From Spirochaeta_B sp964398645 (GTDB lineage Bacteria > Spirochaetota > Spirochaetia > DSM-27196 > DSM-8902), in NCBI GenBank assembly GCA_964398645.1, contig CAYNNU010000082.1, positions 1 through 9,738 of the forward strand: a stretch of 9,738 nucleotides of DNA, written 5' to 3'. Made by a program: the position numbers and the translations under genes. Below the pieces are notes generated by a model. It searched no databases, was not told the origin of the DNA, and saw nothing but the letters and a program-made list of their open reading frames with translations. Below, piece by piece: positions 1-7,633 of the stretch. Position 1 is the first letter of the stretch. Every line of letters begins with the position of its first letter.

Positions 1-78
1 ATGTATGCCTACCATGCCAGCCAGCAGCAGGAAGAAAGCGATCAACTGCCACAAGAAGAGGAGGAAGAATCAACATGA
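1..78 (+). CDS. C-terminal end of an upstream protein (partial)
   Basis: The frame starting at base 1 is open for 25 codons and stops at TGA 76-78. The visible tail is hydrophilic and rich in Gln and Glu, ending in five Glu followed by Ser-Thr. Its stop overlaps the next start as ATGA at 75-78, and the ribosome binding site of the next gene lies inside its last codons, so the two are very probably cotranscribed and translationally coupled. Because the next two genes are small- and medium-subunit homologues of a molybdenum hydroxylase, this could be the end of the large molybdopterin-binding subunit. Nothing in these 25 residues proves that, and the start lies outside the window. Confidence 0.6.
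   Translation: MYAYHASQQQEESDQLPQEEEEEST
59..64 (+). promoter_or_regulatory. Shine-Dalgarno site AGGAGG for the small-subunit homologue
   Basis: AGGAGG lies 10 bases before the ATG at 75, inside the Glu-rich last codons of the upstream gene. It supports ATG 75 as the true start and translation coupled to the preceding frame. Confidence 0.65.
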
Positions 79-569
79 TCCTCTCTTTTATATTAAATGG
101 CCAACCAGTAAAAATCGAAGCCTTTCCTCATCAAAATTTGATGCAAAGCTTGCGGGATTCCTGCCAGATAACATCTATCCGCCAGGGGTCAAGCCATCAG
201 AACAGTGGCCTCTCGATGATTTTGATGGATGGCCTGCCCGTTCCCTCGGTACTTATCCCCTCTTTTCGGGCAGAAGGCTGCGACATCGTTACCTACGAAG
301 GAATAGTCGACAGCGACGAACACAATGAAATTGTCGATATTTTTAGCCGCAACGGCATCATAATCAATCCATTGGCTCTACCAACCTTAATTCTCGTAAC
401 ATATTGGCTGGTCGCTGAAAACAGAACTATTGATGAGTCTGAAGTGCGGGATCTATTAAGTGAAATTGCCTGTCGCGGAGGCGTTACCTCCCATATTTTG
501 CATACAGTTCGCCAGGCTCACACATATCGGCGCAACCGAATACTAAGCTACGGGTACCGAAATGAATAG
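75..569 (+). CDS. Cysteine-depleted homologue of the [2Fe-2S] small subunit of molybdenum hydroxylases
   Basis: The 164-residue protein has the length and framework of the CoxS/XdhC-type small subunit, which normally carries two [2Fe-2S] clusters passing electrons from molybdopterin to FAD. Recognisable pieces are N8-G-Q-P-V in the first strand, L26-R-D, the Met51-Asp-Gly turn, the E68-G...T73-x-E-G segment and a C-terminal helical half with E123-V-R. Where the family has eight cluster cysteines, this protein has Ser39, Ser44, Ser47, Val59, Asn98, Ala101, Cys133 and Gly135. Only Cys133 survives, so neither cluster should form in the usual way. Cys30 and Cys69 are not at ligand positions. The frame is intact, has a good ribosome binding site and overlaps both neighbours, which argues against simple decay. 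It may be a structural or repurposed subunit. Membership of the fold is inferred by manual alignment to remembered family motifs. Confidence 0.7.
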   Translation: MILSFILNGQPVKIEAFPHQNLMQSLRDSCQITSIRQGSSHQNSGLSMILMDGLPVPSVLIPSFRAEGCDIVTYEGIVDSDEHNEIVDIFSRNGIIINPLALPTLILVTYWLVAENRTIDESEVRDLLSEIACRGGVTSHILHTVRQAHTYRRNRILSYGYRNE

Positions 570-1431
570 AATACAACACCCGCCGTCCAGACCAACCGGC
601 ATAAATGAAACCCTGCAACTTTTGCGGCGCCATCCTGATTGTATTCTGATTGCTGGAGGCACGGATATGTTCAGCCATCAGCCCGCCGCACTTACCGCCA
701 AAAAATTTCCACAACCACTGATTATCAGCCTTGACCGGGTTGAAGAATTGCGGCGGGTCAGTCGGACCGACCGCTATCTCGAATTCGGAGCGACCTTTCC
801 CCTACAGCGGATTTTGCAGCTAGGAACGAACATTTTGCCGCCGCCCTTGCGCAGCTGTCTACACTCCATCGGCACACCGGGTTTGCGGCGGCTCGCGACC
901 ATCGGCGGCAACCTGATGCTGCCGGAAAGTTCAATCGCACTTGGACTGGTAATTGGTATTCTTGACGGAACATTGGAAATTCGCCGTTCCGGCGGCAGTC
1001 GACGAATTCCCGTTTCGCGCTTCATAAACAGCGGCAGAAATTTGCAAAGCGGCGAAATACTTACCCGCATTCGCATTCCAAACCGCTTCCCCACTCACGC
1101 CGCCTACCAGTGCTTCGGCTCGCCCTATGCCCGCAGCAGCCATCCCCTGGGTATTTGCGGCATCGCCTATGCCGGAAAAGCTGCAATCGAAAGTTTCCAG
1201 TTCGCCACGGCCACCAGCCACGGCGCCATCGTGCGCGACCGCGAACTGGAAGCCGATATTATTGATCAGCGCAGCAATATGAGCGAAAAAGAAATGCACG
1301 GGTTTGCTCAGCGCTGGCAGCAACGCTTGCAGCAGGAAGATTTAAGCACCATACAAATTGAACGCAGCGTACGGATTTTCCTACGATTCCTTCTTTCACT
1401 CAGCTATCCGCCGCAAAACATTGCCGACTAA
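562..1431 (+). CDS. FAD-binding (medium) subunit of a xanthine dehydrogenase/CO dehydrogenase-type complex
   Basis: This 289-residue protein matches the CoxM/XdhB-type flavoprotein subunit in length and motifs. The FAD pyrophosphate motif is at A31-G-G-T-D, and the second flavin motif A112-T-I-G-G-N-L follows an Arg pair as in the family. The segment S163-G-E-I-L-T-R-I-R-I-P is the usual start of the C-terminal CO_deh_flav_C-like domain. In working complexes this subunit takes electrons from the two [2Fe-2S] clusters of the small subunit and passes them to NAD+ or another acceptor. The start overlaps the previous gene by 8 bases with no clear ribosome binding site, so translation is probably coupled. 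The acidic residue usually found about ten residues after GGN is not evident. Substrate and acceptor cannot be judged. Since the neighbouring small subunit lacks its cluster ligands, the normal electron route looks broken. Confidence 0.8.
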   Translation: MNRIQHPPSRPTGINETLQLLRRHPDCILIAGGTDMFSHQPAALTAKKFPQPLIISLDRVEELRRVSRTDRYLEFGATFPLQRILQLGTNILPPPLRSCLHSIGTPGLRRLATIGGNLMLPESSIALGLVIGILDGTLEIRRSGGSRRIPVSRFINSGRNLQSGEILTRIRIPNRFPTHAAYQCFGSPYARSSHPLGICGIAYAGKAAIESFQFATATSHGAIVRDRELEADIIDQRSNMSEKEMHGFAQRWQQRLQQEDLSTIQIERSVRIFLRFLLSLSYPPQNIAD

Positions 1432-1508
1432 TTTTTCCCGGCAAATCCCCTTGTAATGGCCAAATAGCGGGTAGGCAGAAAATCTGTTTCCCCCTATATT
1501 GATAGTCC
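1432..1508 (+). promoter_or_regulatory. Short intergenic gap with a possible -10 box just before dnaE
   Basis: The gap is 77 bases. TATATT at 1495-1500 resembles a -10 box and ends only 8 bases before the dnaE ATG, so a transcript from it would be nearly leaderless. I see no convincing -35 box at 16-18 bases upstream, no clear terminator for the preceding operon and no Shine-Dalgarno sequence before dnaE. The promoter call is tentative. Confidence 0.3.
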
Positions 1509-4500
1509 ATGCCAGAATTTGTGCACCTACATACACATTCAGATTACAGCCTGCTCCAGGCAACGGTTCGAATCCCTGAAATGGTTCAACGGGCAGTGGA
1601 TCACAACATGCCTGCGCTTGCCCTCACAGATCTGGGCAACATGTTTGGGGTTATCCATTTTTTCAAAGCCTGTAAACAGGCCGGAATCAAGCCCATTATT
1701 GGCATGGAAGTCTATATTGCCCCAAATGGCCGGCTTTCCAAGGCCAGCCGTGAAGACGGCTTACGTCTGCCCCGATTGGTACTGCTGGCACGCAACCTGA
1801 CTGGCTATCAGAACCTGATGAAAATATCTTCTATCGGCTATACCGAAGGATTTTACTACAAACCCCGTGTCGACCATGAAATTCTAGCCAGCCATAGCGA
1901 GGGATTGATTTGTCTTAGCGGGGCGCTTTCCGGCGAAGTTCCCAATCTGATCGTGAAAAACCGCATGGACGAAGCGGAAGACCGTCTGCGTTGGTATGCT
2001 GAAACGTTTGGACCCGAACATGTGTTTTTATGCCTGCAGGATCACGGCATTGCCGATGAAAAAATAGTCAATCAAGCCTTGCGCGAACTAAGCAAAAAAG
2101 TAGACTTGCCGCTCATTCTAACCAACGATGTCTATTATATGGACCAAAAGGATGCAGCTGCTCAGGATGTGCTTTTATGCATCGGCACCCAAAACAAACG
2201 CAACGACAGTAGCCGGCGCCGCTTCAGTGGCGATCAATATTACTTTAAAAGTCCGCAGGAAATGCTGCAGCTCTTCCCATCAGATGCACAAGCAATGGAA
2301 AATACCCTGCGTGTTGCCGAATTATGTGATTTGGAAATCCCGCAACCCGGCCCGCTACTACCTGAATATCAAATTCCTGAAGATTTTTCCTCTCCCGATG
2401 AATACTTGCGCAGCCTCACCCTTCGCGGCTTAGAAAAGCGTTACCCGCAGGTTACCGACGAAATCCGTCAACGAGCAGAATTTGAACTTTCTGTCATTAT
2501 CGAGATGGGCTTCACCGGTTATTTCCTTATTGTGTGGGACTTCATTCGCTTTGCCCACGACAACAATATTCCTGTTGGCCCCGGCCGCGGTTCGGGCGCC
2601 GGTTCCATCACTGCCTATGCCCTAAAAATTACCGACATCGACCCGCTCAAATACAACCTGCTGTTCGAGCGTTTCCTGAACCCCGACCGCGTATCCATGC
2701 CAGACTTCGACATCGACTTCTGCCAGGAACGTCGGCAGGAAGTTATCAACTATGTTACAGAAAAATACGGCTACGATCAGGTGGGACAAATCATTACATT
2801 TGGCACCCTAAAAGCAAAAGCGGTTATCCGTGATGTTGCCCGTGTACTAGATTTACCCTACAGCGAAGCCGATATGATAGCAAAACTGGTTCCCGACGAA
2901 CTAAAAATTACCCTACCAGAGGCCCTCGAAAAAGAGCCTCGCCTAAAAAAATTGCAAGAAGGGGGCGGCATTCACCAGGAGCTCATCGACATCAGTATCC
3001 AGCTGGAAAAGCTTCACCGCCATGCATCGACCCACGCCGCCGGTGTGGTTATTGGCAGACAGGAACTGACCACCTATGTCCCCCTCTACCGCGACCCCAA
3101 AACCGGCGCCATCTCTACCCAGTTCACCATGGATCTACTGGAAGACTGCGGCCTGGTAAAAATGGACTTTTTGGGGCTAAAAACCCTGACCCTGATACGC
3201 AATACCGAAAAACTGATACGTGAGCGGGGAATAGAATTCGATATAGAAGACATTCCGGAAGACGACCACAACACCTTTCAAATGCTTGGCGAAGGAAAAA
3301 GTGTCTGTGTCTTCCAGTTTGAAAGTGATGGAATGCAGGATGTTCTGAAAAAGGCACAGCCCAACCGCATTGAAGATCTCATCGCCTTGAATGCCCTCTA
3401 TCGCCCCGGCCCGATGGATAACATTCCCCAGTTCATTGAATCAAAAGAACAACCATCCACTATTAGATATCCTCACGATAGCCTTGAAACAGTACTCGAA
3501 GAAACCTACGGGGTTATTGTCTACCAGGAACAGGTAATGGAAATCGTGCAGCGCGTCGGCGGTTTTTCCCTGGGACAGGCTGACATTCTGCGCCGGGCAA
3601 TGTCCAAAAAGAAACACGCCGAAATGGACAAGATGAAGATTGATTATCTGCAAGGTGCGCGTGAAAAAAATATTCCAGAGGAAACCGCTACCAATATTTT
3701 TGATCTGCTGGCACCATTTGCGGATTATGGATTCAACAAATCCCACGCTGCCGCCTATTCGGTCCTGGCATATAAAACTGCCTTCCTCAAAGCCAACTAT
3801 CCGGCTGAATTTTTAGCCGCCAACCTCACCAACGAGGTGAATAGCCCCAAAAAGATTGTACAATATATGATGGAAGCCGATTCCATGGGCATAACCGTCC
3901 GTCCACCCAATATTAACCTTTCGCGCAAACAATTCAGCGTAACAGACGGAGATATCGTATACGGCCTGATCGGCATAAAAAACGTTGGTTCCAGTGCTGT
4001 CGACAGCATATTAAGCGAGCGCGAAGCAAACGGCCGGTTTTCATCCATCGATGATTTTCTAAACCGCATCGATCTGCGCACAGTGAACCGAAAGGTAATG
4101 GAAGTCTTCATTGCTACCGGGGTTTTTGACTGTTTCAAGAATGGCCGCCGCCCCTTGCTTGAATCCCTGGAAACCCTCATGAACATCGCCGCACAAAAAA
4201 AACGCAACCGTGAAGAAGGCCAGGTAAGCCTGTTCGCCGGCACCGACGAAGAAGAATTTCCCCAAATTGATTTTAGCAAAATAGATGAATGGCCCCTGCG
4301 CGACCGCCTGCAACGGGAAAAAGAAATTCTTGGCTGCTATTTTTCCGGCCACCCGCTAGATGAATACCGCGAAATATGGCGCCGCACCACAACTGCCAGC
4401 CTGGCAAGACCCGAAGCCCTGCCAAATGGCCAAGCTGTGACAATACTCGGACTGGTGACCGCATTTCGTGTCATTTTTACCCGCAAGGGCACCCAAATGG

Positions 4501-4964
4501 CCTTTGGAACAATAGAAGATTTTAACGGCAGCATTGAGTTTGTCCTATTCCCTGCCACACTGGAAAAACTCAGAGAAAGCATACAGGAAGACAGTATTCT
4601 CGGCCTTGTCGGTACCATCGACACACAGAGGGAAAGACCACAAATTATTGTAGAAGATATTCAACAAGCAGAAGAAGTGCAAGAAAAAGACATCGGAACC
4701 GTTCACATCCGCTTGAAACGGGAAAAAGCAAACGAACGCTCCCTCTACGACCTGCGCGCCGGCCTTTCTGGCTTGGAGCTAAAGGGAAACTGCCCAGTCT
4801 TATTACATATTCCCCGGCCGGAAAAAGATGATGTAATAATAGAAACATCAGCAGAAATACGCGTCTCTTCCCGCCCAAACGTAGTGGAAAAAATCAGTCA
4901 CCTACCCGGTGTTGATCGGGTATGGCGGGAATTACCAAACACCAAACAGGAGCAAAGCCAATGA
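1509..4964 (+). CDS. dnaE: DNA polymerase III alpha subunit (DnaE type)
   Basis: This is the 1151-residue replicative polymerase catalytic subunit, which extends DNA within the holoenzyme on the beta clamp. The N-terminal PHP domain (about 4-215) opens with F4-V-H-L-H-T-H-S-D-Y-S. The polymerase core has the nucleotide-binding G359-R-G-S-G-A-G-S and the catalytic aspartates D401 and D403 (in P398-D-F-D-I-D-F) plus D553 (M-D-F-L-G-L). A beta-clamp binding motif Q905-V-S-L-F is present. An OB-fold (about 975-1045) and a C-terminal domain of the tau-binding type follow. Length is close to E. coli DnaE. The PHP domain keeps the first HxH but has Leu42, Arg89, Ala139 and Tyr209 where active PHP domains carry His or Cys ligands, so PHP exonuclease activity is unlikely. 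ATG 1509 is the start because the family begins at exactly this motif. It overlaps the next gene as ATGA. Confidence 0.98.
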   Translation: MPEFVHLHTHSDYSLLQATVRIPEMVQRAVDHNMPALALTDLGNMFGVIHFFKACKQAGIKPIIGMEVYIAPNGRLSKASREDGLRLPRLVLLARNLTGYQNLMKISSIGYTEGFYYKPRVDHEILASHSEGLICLSGALSGEVPNLIVKNRMDEAEDRLRWYAETFGPEHVFLCLQDHGIADEKIVNQALRELSKKVDLPLILTNDVYYMDQKDAAAQDVLLCIGTQNKRNDSSRRRFSGDQYYFKSPQEMLQLFPSDAQAMENTLRVAELCDLEIPQPGPLLPEYQIPEDFSSPDEYLRSLTLRGLEKRYPQVTDEIRQRAEFELSVIIEMGFTGYFLIVWDFIRFAHDNNIPVGPGRGSGAGSITAYALKITDIDPLKYNLLFERFLNPDRVSMPDFDIDFCQERRQEVINYVTEKYGYDQVGQIITFGTLKAKAVIRDVARVLDLPYSEADMIAKLVPDELKITLPEALEKEPRLKKLQEGGGIHQELIDISIQLEKLHRHASTHAAGVVIGRQELTTYVPLYRDPKTGAISTQFTMDLLEDCGLVKMDFLGLKTLTLIRNTEKLIRERGIEFDIEDIPEDDHNTFQMLGEGKSVCVFQFESDGMQDVLKKAQPNRIEDLIALNALYRPGPMDNIPQFIESKEQPSTIRYPHDSLETVLEETYGVIVYQEQVMEIVQRVGGFSLGQADILRRAMSKKKHAEMDKMKIDYLQGAREKNIPEETATNIFDLLAPFADYGFNKSHAAAYSVLAYKTAFLKANYPAEFLAANLTNEVNSPKKIVQYMMEADSMGITVRPPNINLSRKQFSVTDGDIVYGLIGIKNVGSSAVDSILSEREANGRFSSIDDFLNRIDLRTVNRKVMEVFIATGVFDCFKNGRRPLLESLETLMNIAAQKKRNREEGQVSLFAGTDEEEFPQIDFSKIDEWPLRDRLQREKEILGCYFSGHPLDEYREIWRRTTTASLARPEALPNGQAVTILGLVTAFRVIFTRKGTQMAFGTIEDFNGSIEFVLFPATLEKLRESIQEDSILGLVGTIDTQRERPQIIVEDIQQAEEVQEKDIGTVHIRLKREKANERSLYDLRAGLSGLELKGNCPVLLHIPRPEKDDVIIETSAEIRVSSRPNVVEKISHLPGVDRVWRELPNTKQEQSQ
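4948..4952 (+). promoter_or_regulatory. Shine-Dalgarno site AGGAG deciding the YggT start
   Basis: AGGAG within the last codons of dnaE lies 8 bases before ATG 4961. It supports this start over the upstream in-frame ATG at 4922. Confidence 0.7.
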
Positions 4965-5551
4965 GCGCCATCTATCTTGTCGCGAATAGCCTAATCAGCC
5001 TATATCTTTTACTTCTTTTTATCCGAATTCTACTCAGCTGGTTCGGCGGCATTGAAAGCATGGGAAAGGCCGGTGAAATACTCGGCGCAATCACTGACCC
5101 TTACCTGAATCTTTTTCGCCGGCTTGGGTTTTTACGAATCGGTTATTTTGATTTTTCGCCGGTTGTTGCCATTATGGTACTTTCATTAATCAGTTCGGTG
5201 CTAACCCGCCTGCAGGCTCAGCTGCAAGTGCGTATCGGGATGTTACTGGCATCAATCTTAATGATGATTACAAGCGTAATCTCATTTTTCGCCCTCATTC
5301 TGTGTATCCTGGCAGTTATTCGGATAATCAGCGTTTTTGCAAATCTTGGCAGGGGCTCGCATTTTATCAATATGCTAGACCGCATTTTTCATCCGCTCTG
5401 CTTTCGACTTTCCCGCATCCTCTTTCCCCGCAGAATACAAACCTACTCAACAAACTTAATACTTTTGGCAATTTTCCTTGCCCTACTATATTTTAGTGTT
5501 GATAGAGCAGGACTATTCTTAGCCGAAAAACTCTACCAAATGCCACTGTAA
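4961..5551 (+). CDS. yggT: YggT-family integral membrane protein
   Basis: The 196-residue protein is very hydrophobic and has two YggT repeats, as in E. coli YggT. The first half carries R22-I-L-L-S-W and an I44-T-D-P-Y-L segment; the second repeats I120-R-I-I-S-V and H144-P-L in a similar arrangement. Membrane segments are expected near residues 5-27, 64-84, 92-120 and 163-180. The start at ATG 4961 is chosen because it begins the family's conserved N-terminus, overlaps the dnaE stop as ATGA, and has AGGAG at 4948-4952 with an 8-base spacer. An in-frame ATG at 4922 would add a polar 13-residue extension lying wholly within dnaE and is rejected. The family role is poorly defined; relatives have been linked to osmotic tolerance, envelope or division functions and, in plastids, cytochrome assembly. 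Its place between dnaE and recG suggests cotranscription, not a shared task. Confidence 0.88.
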   Translation: MSAIYLVANSLISLYLLLLFIRILLSWFGGIESMGKAGEILGAITDPYLNLFRRLGFLRIGYFDFSPVVAIMVLSLISSVLTRLQAQLQVRIGMLLASILMMITSVISFFALILCILAVIRIISVFANLGRGSHFINMLDRIFHPLCFRLSRILFPRRIQTYSTNLILLAIFLALLYFSVDRAGLFLAEKLYQMPL

Positions 5552-5563
5552 TTCGGGGGATTC

Positions 5564-7633
5564 ATGCTGCTGGCGGAAATGACCACTGCCGTTCACAAAG
5601 TTCGCGGGCTCGGGCCGGCTTCAGCTGGAGATCTGGCCAACATGGGTATACACACTATCCATGACCTGCTCTGTTTGATTCCACGCGGCTACGAAGACAG
5701 AAAAACCCCAGCCCCGCTACCAGAAGCCGGAAATGCGAATGATCAGACATACTGGGTCAATACGGTAGCCGAAATTATTAGTCATGAATACTTTTCTGTT
5801 CGCGGTAGCATGACCCTCAAAATCAGAATACAAGACGAGCAAGGCAGTGCAAGTCTGCTGTGCTTTGGCCGAAATTTTCTAGCACAAAAACTTCTGCCGC
5901 AAAGCAGGCATAGAATTTGCGGCTCTTTTTCCTTCCGCTTTGATGAGCTACAAGCATCTTCCTTCGATACAGAACCCGCAGACAAACCGCCGCGCACTTT
6001 TAACCGGATTCTTCCGATCTACCCCCTGTCCGGCCAAATTCAGCAAAAACGGCTACGAAACAGTATGGAGCAGGCCTACGAAACATACGCAAAACATATA
6101 GACGACTCCCTGCCGGCACATATTTGCGGTAGCACTGCCACCGCAATACATGATATTCACTTCCCCCCCAGCATCGAAGCTGCAGCTAATGCTAGGGCGA
6201 CACTCGCCGCCGAGGAACTATTCATCCTGCAGCTTAGGATTGCACAAATACGCCTAGAACACAGCAAACAGAAACGCCAGCCCCCAGACCGGCCTGATAA
6301 TTTGATGCAGTCCTTCATCAATAGTCTGGCCTATAGCCTAACCGGGGGGCAAAAAAACGCCCTGCACGAAATCTATGCCGATTTGCAGGCTGACATTCCT
6401 ATGCGGCGTCTTCTGCACGGCGATGTAGGCTGCGGCAAAACCCTGGTTGCAGTGTGTTCGGCTCTTCCCGTCATTGAATCCGGGGGACAGGTTCTACTGA
6501 TTGCCCCCACATCCCTGCTTGCACAACAGCATTTCAACACAATCAGCCAACTCATGCAGACATTGAACCCAAAGCCCCATGTTACCCATCTAAGCGGATC
6601 GCTTACAAACGAGGAGCGCGAGTCGGCACTTACAAACATTGCATCCGGCACAAGCTCTCTTATTTGTGCCACCCATGCCGCATTCAGTGAGGATGTTCAC
6701 TACCATAAGCTGGAATACGTTATCTTTGATGAGCAACACCGCTTTGGCGTTGAACAGCGGGAACGGACTATCGAAAAAGCAAGACAAAGCGGTAGCCAAG
6801 CTGATGTACTTTTTATGAGTGCAACCCCCATTCCGCGAACACTAGCCATGACCAGCTTCGGCGATATCGATATATCCACCATCGAAGATATGCCGGCCAG
6901 CCGGCAAGCGGTAAAAACACACCTCGCCCGCCTTTCCAACGAGCAAAAAGTATTTGACTGGGTACGCACGGAATTACAAAGCGGACGTCAAGCCTATTTT
7001 GTCCTGCCGCTTATCCGGGAAAACGGCCGTTTACAGCTACAAGACGCCCAGCAAATGGCAAAACGCTTACAATCTGAAATATTTCCCGAATACCGCACCG
7101 CCCTGCTGCATTCCAATATTCCCGCCGATGAGAAATCAGCCATTATGCAACAATTTGCCGCTGGCGACATTCGTATTTTAGCTGCCACCTCGGTTATTGA
7201 AGTAGGAATTGATGTGCCCAACGCCAGCTGCATGGTTATTGTTCACGCCGAACGCTTCGGGCTGGCATCCCTGCATCAATTGCGCGGCCGCATCGGCCGA
7301 GGCCCCCATCAATCCTATTGCTTTCTAGTCTACGCCGATGATTTAACCGAGGACGCAAAACAACGAATACTCACGTTAAAAGAACATTCCAACGGCTTTC
7401 TCATTGCCGAAAAAGATTTGGAGCTTCGTGGGCCGGGGGATCTGGCCGGCATCAGGCAGGCCGGCTTTTTGCAACTACGGGCTGCACGCCTACCAGAAGA
7501 TGATGATATACTCGAAAAGATGCGCAAAGCCGCTTTTTCACTTCTGCAAGACGATCCAAATTTAGATCAGCATGAAAAAATTCAACGACTTTTACGCATA
7601 CAGAACAACGAAGGAGCCGCCCCATGCGCATAA
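5564..7633 (+). CDS. recG: ATP-dependent DNA helicase RecG
   Basis: RecG is a monomeric superfamily 2 translocase that regresses stalled replication forks and remodels branched recombination intermediates. The 689-residue length is typical. The N-terminus has the helix-hairpin-like V-R-G-L-G-P segment and the P-R-G-Y-E-D-R signature that leads into the OB-fold wedge domain (about 60-165). Helicase motifs follow: Walker A G286-D-V-G-C-G-K-T, Walker B/DEQH box D389-E-Q-H, motif III S419-A-T-P and motif VI H571-Q-L-R-G-R-I-G-R-G. The C-terminal E-L-R-G-P-G-D-L translocation motif is present. The gene lies 12 bases after the YggT stop. GGGGGA at 5555-5560 precedes ATG 5564 with an unusually short 3-base gap. 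ATG 5579 is an alternative that would drop five residues. It overlaps rsmD by 10 bases. Confidence 0.97.
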   Translation: MLLAEMTTAVHKVRGLGPASAGDLANMGIHTIHDLLCLIPRGYEDRKTPAPLPEAGNANDQTYWVNTVAEIISHEYFSVRGSMTLKIRIQDEQGSASLLCFGRNFLAQKLLPQSRHRICGSFSFRFDELQASSFDTEPADKPPRTFNRILPIYPLSGQIQQKRLRNSMEQAYETYAKHIDDSLPAHICGSTATAIHDIHFPPSIEAAANARATLAAEELFILQLRIAQIRLEHSKQKRQPPDRPDNLMQSFINSLAYSLTGGQKNALHEIYADLQADIPMRRLLHGDVGCGKTLVAVCSALPVIESGGQVLLIAPTSLLAQQHFNTISQLMQTLNPKPHVTHLSGSLTNEERESALTNIASGTSSLICATHAAFSEDVHYHKLEYVIFDEQHRFGVEQRERTIEKARQSGSQADVLFMSATPIPRTLAMTSFGDIDISTIEDMPASRQAVKTHLARLSNEQKVFDWVRTELQSGRQAYFVLPLIRENGRLQLQDAQQMAKRLQSEIFPEYRTALLHSNIPADEKSAIMQQFAAGDIRILAATSVIEVGIDVPNASCMVIVHAERFGLASLHQLRGRIGRGPHQSYCFLVYADDLTEDAKQRILTLKEHSNGFLIAEKDLELRGPGDLAGIRQAGFLQLRAARLPEDDDILEKMRKAAFSLLQDDPNLDQHEKIQRLLRIQNNEGAAPCA
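7611..7616 (+). promoter_or_regulatory. Shine-Dalgarno site AAGGAG for rsmD
   Basis: AAGGAG lies 7 bases before ATG 7624, inside the end of recG. It supports the ATG that overlaps the recG stop by 10 bases. Confidence 0.75.

Noticed and set aside
5..328. A 107-codon + strand reading frame overlapping the small-subunit homologue
   Set aside because: It is out of frame with the coupled gene at 75-569, which has family motifs and a ribosome binding site; the product is a basic low-complexity chain typical of a shadow frame.
75..569. Calling the small-subunit homologue a pseudogene
   Set aside because: The frame is full length, uninterrupted and coupled to both neighbours; loss of ligands alone does not show decay.
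1451..1500. TTGTAA (1451-1456) with TATATT (1495-1500) as a dnaE promoter
   Set aside because: The 38-base spacing is far from the 16-18 bases a sigma70 promoter needs.
3797..4279. A 160-codon - strand reading frame opposite dnaE
   Set aside because: It lies wholly antisense to well-conserved dnaE sequence, with no ribosome binding site or recognisable motif; it is a shadow of codon bias.
4922..4960. Upstream in-frame start for the YggT-family protein
   Set aside because: It adds a polar 13-residue extension encoded wholly inside dnaE, has no ribosome binding site, and the family N-terminus begins at ATG 4961.
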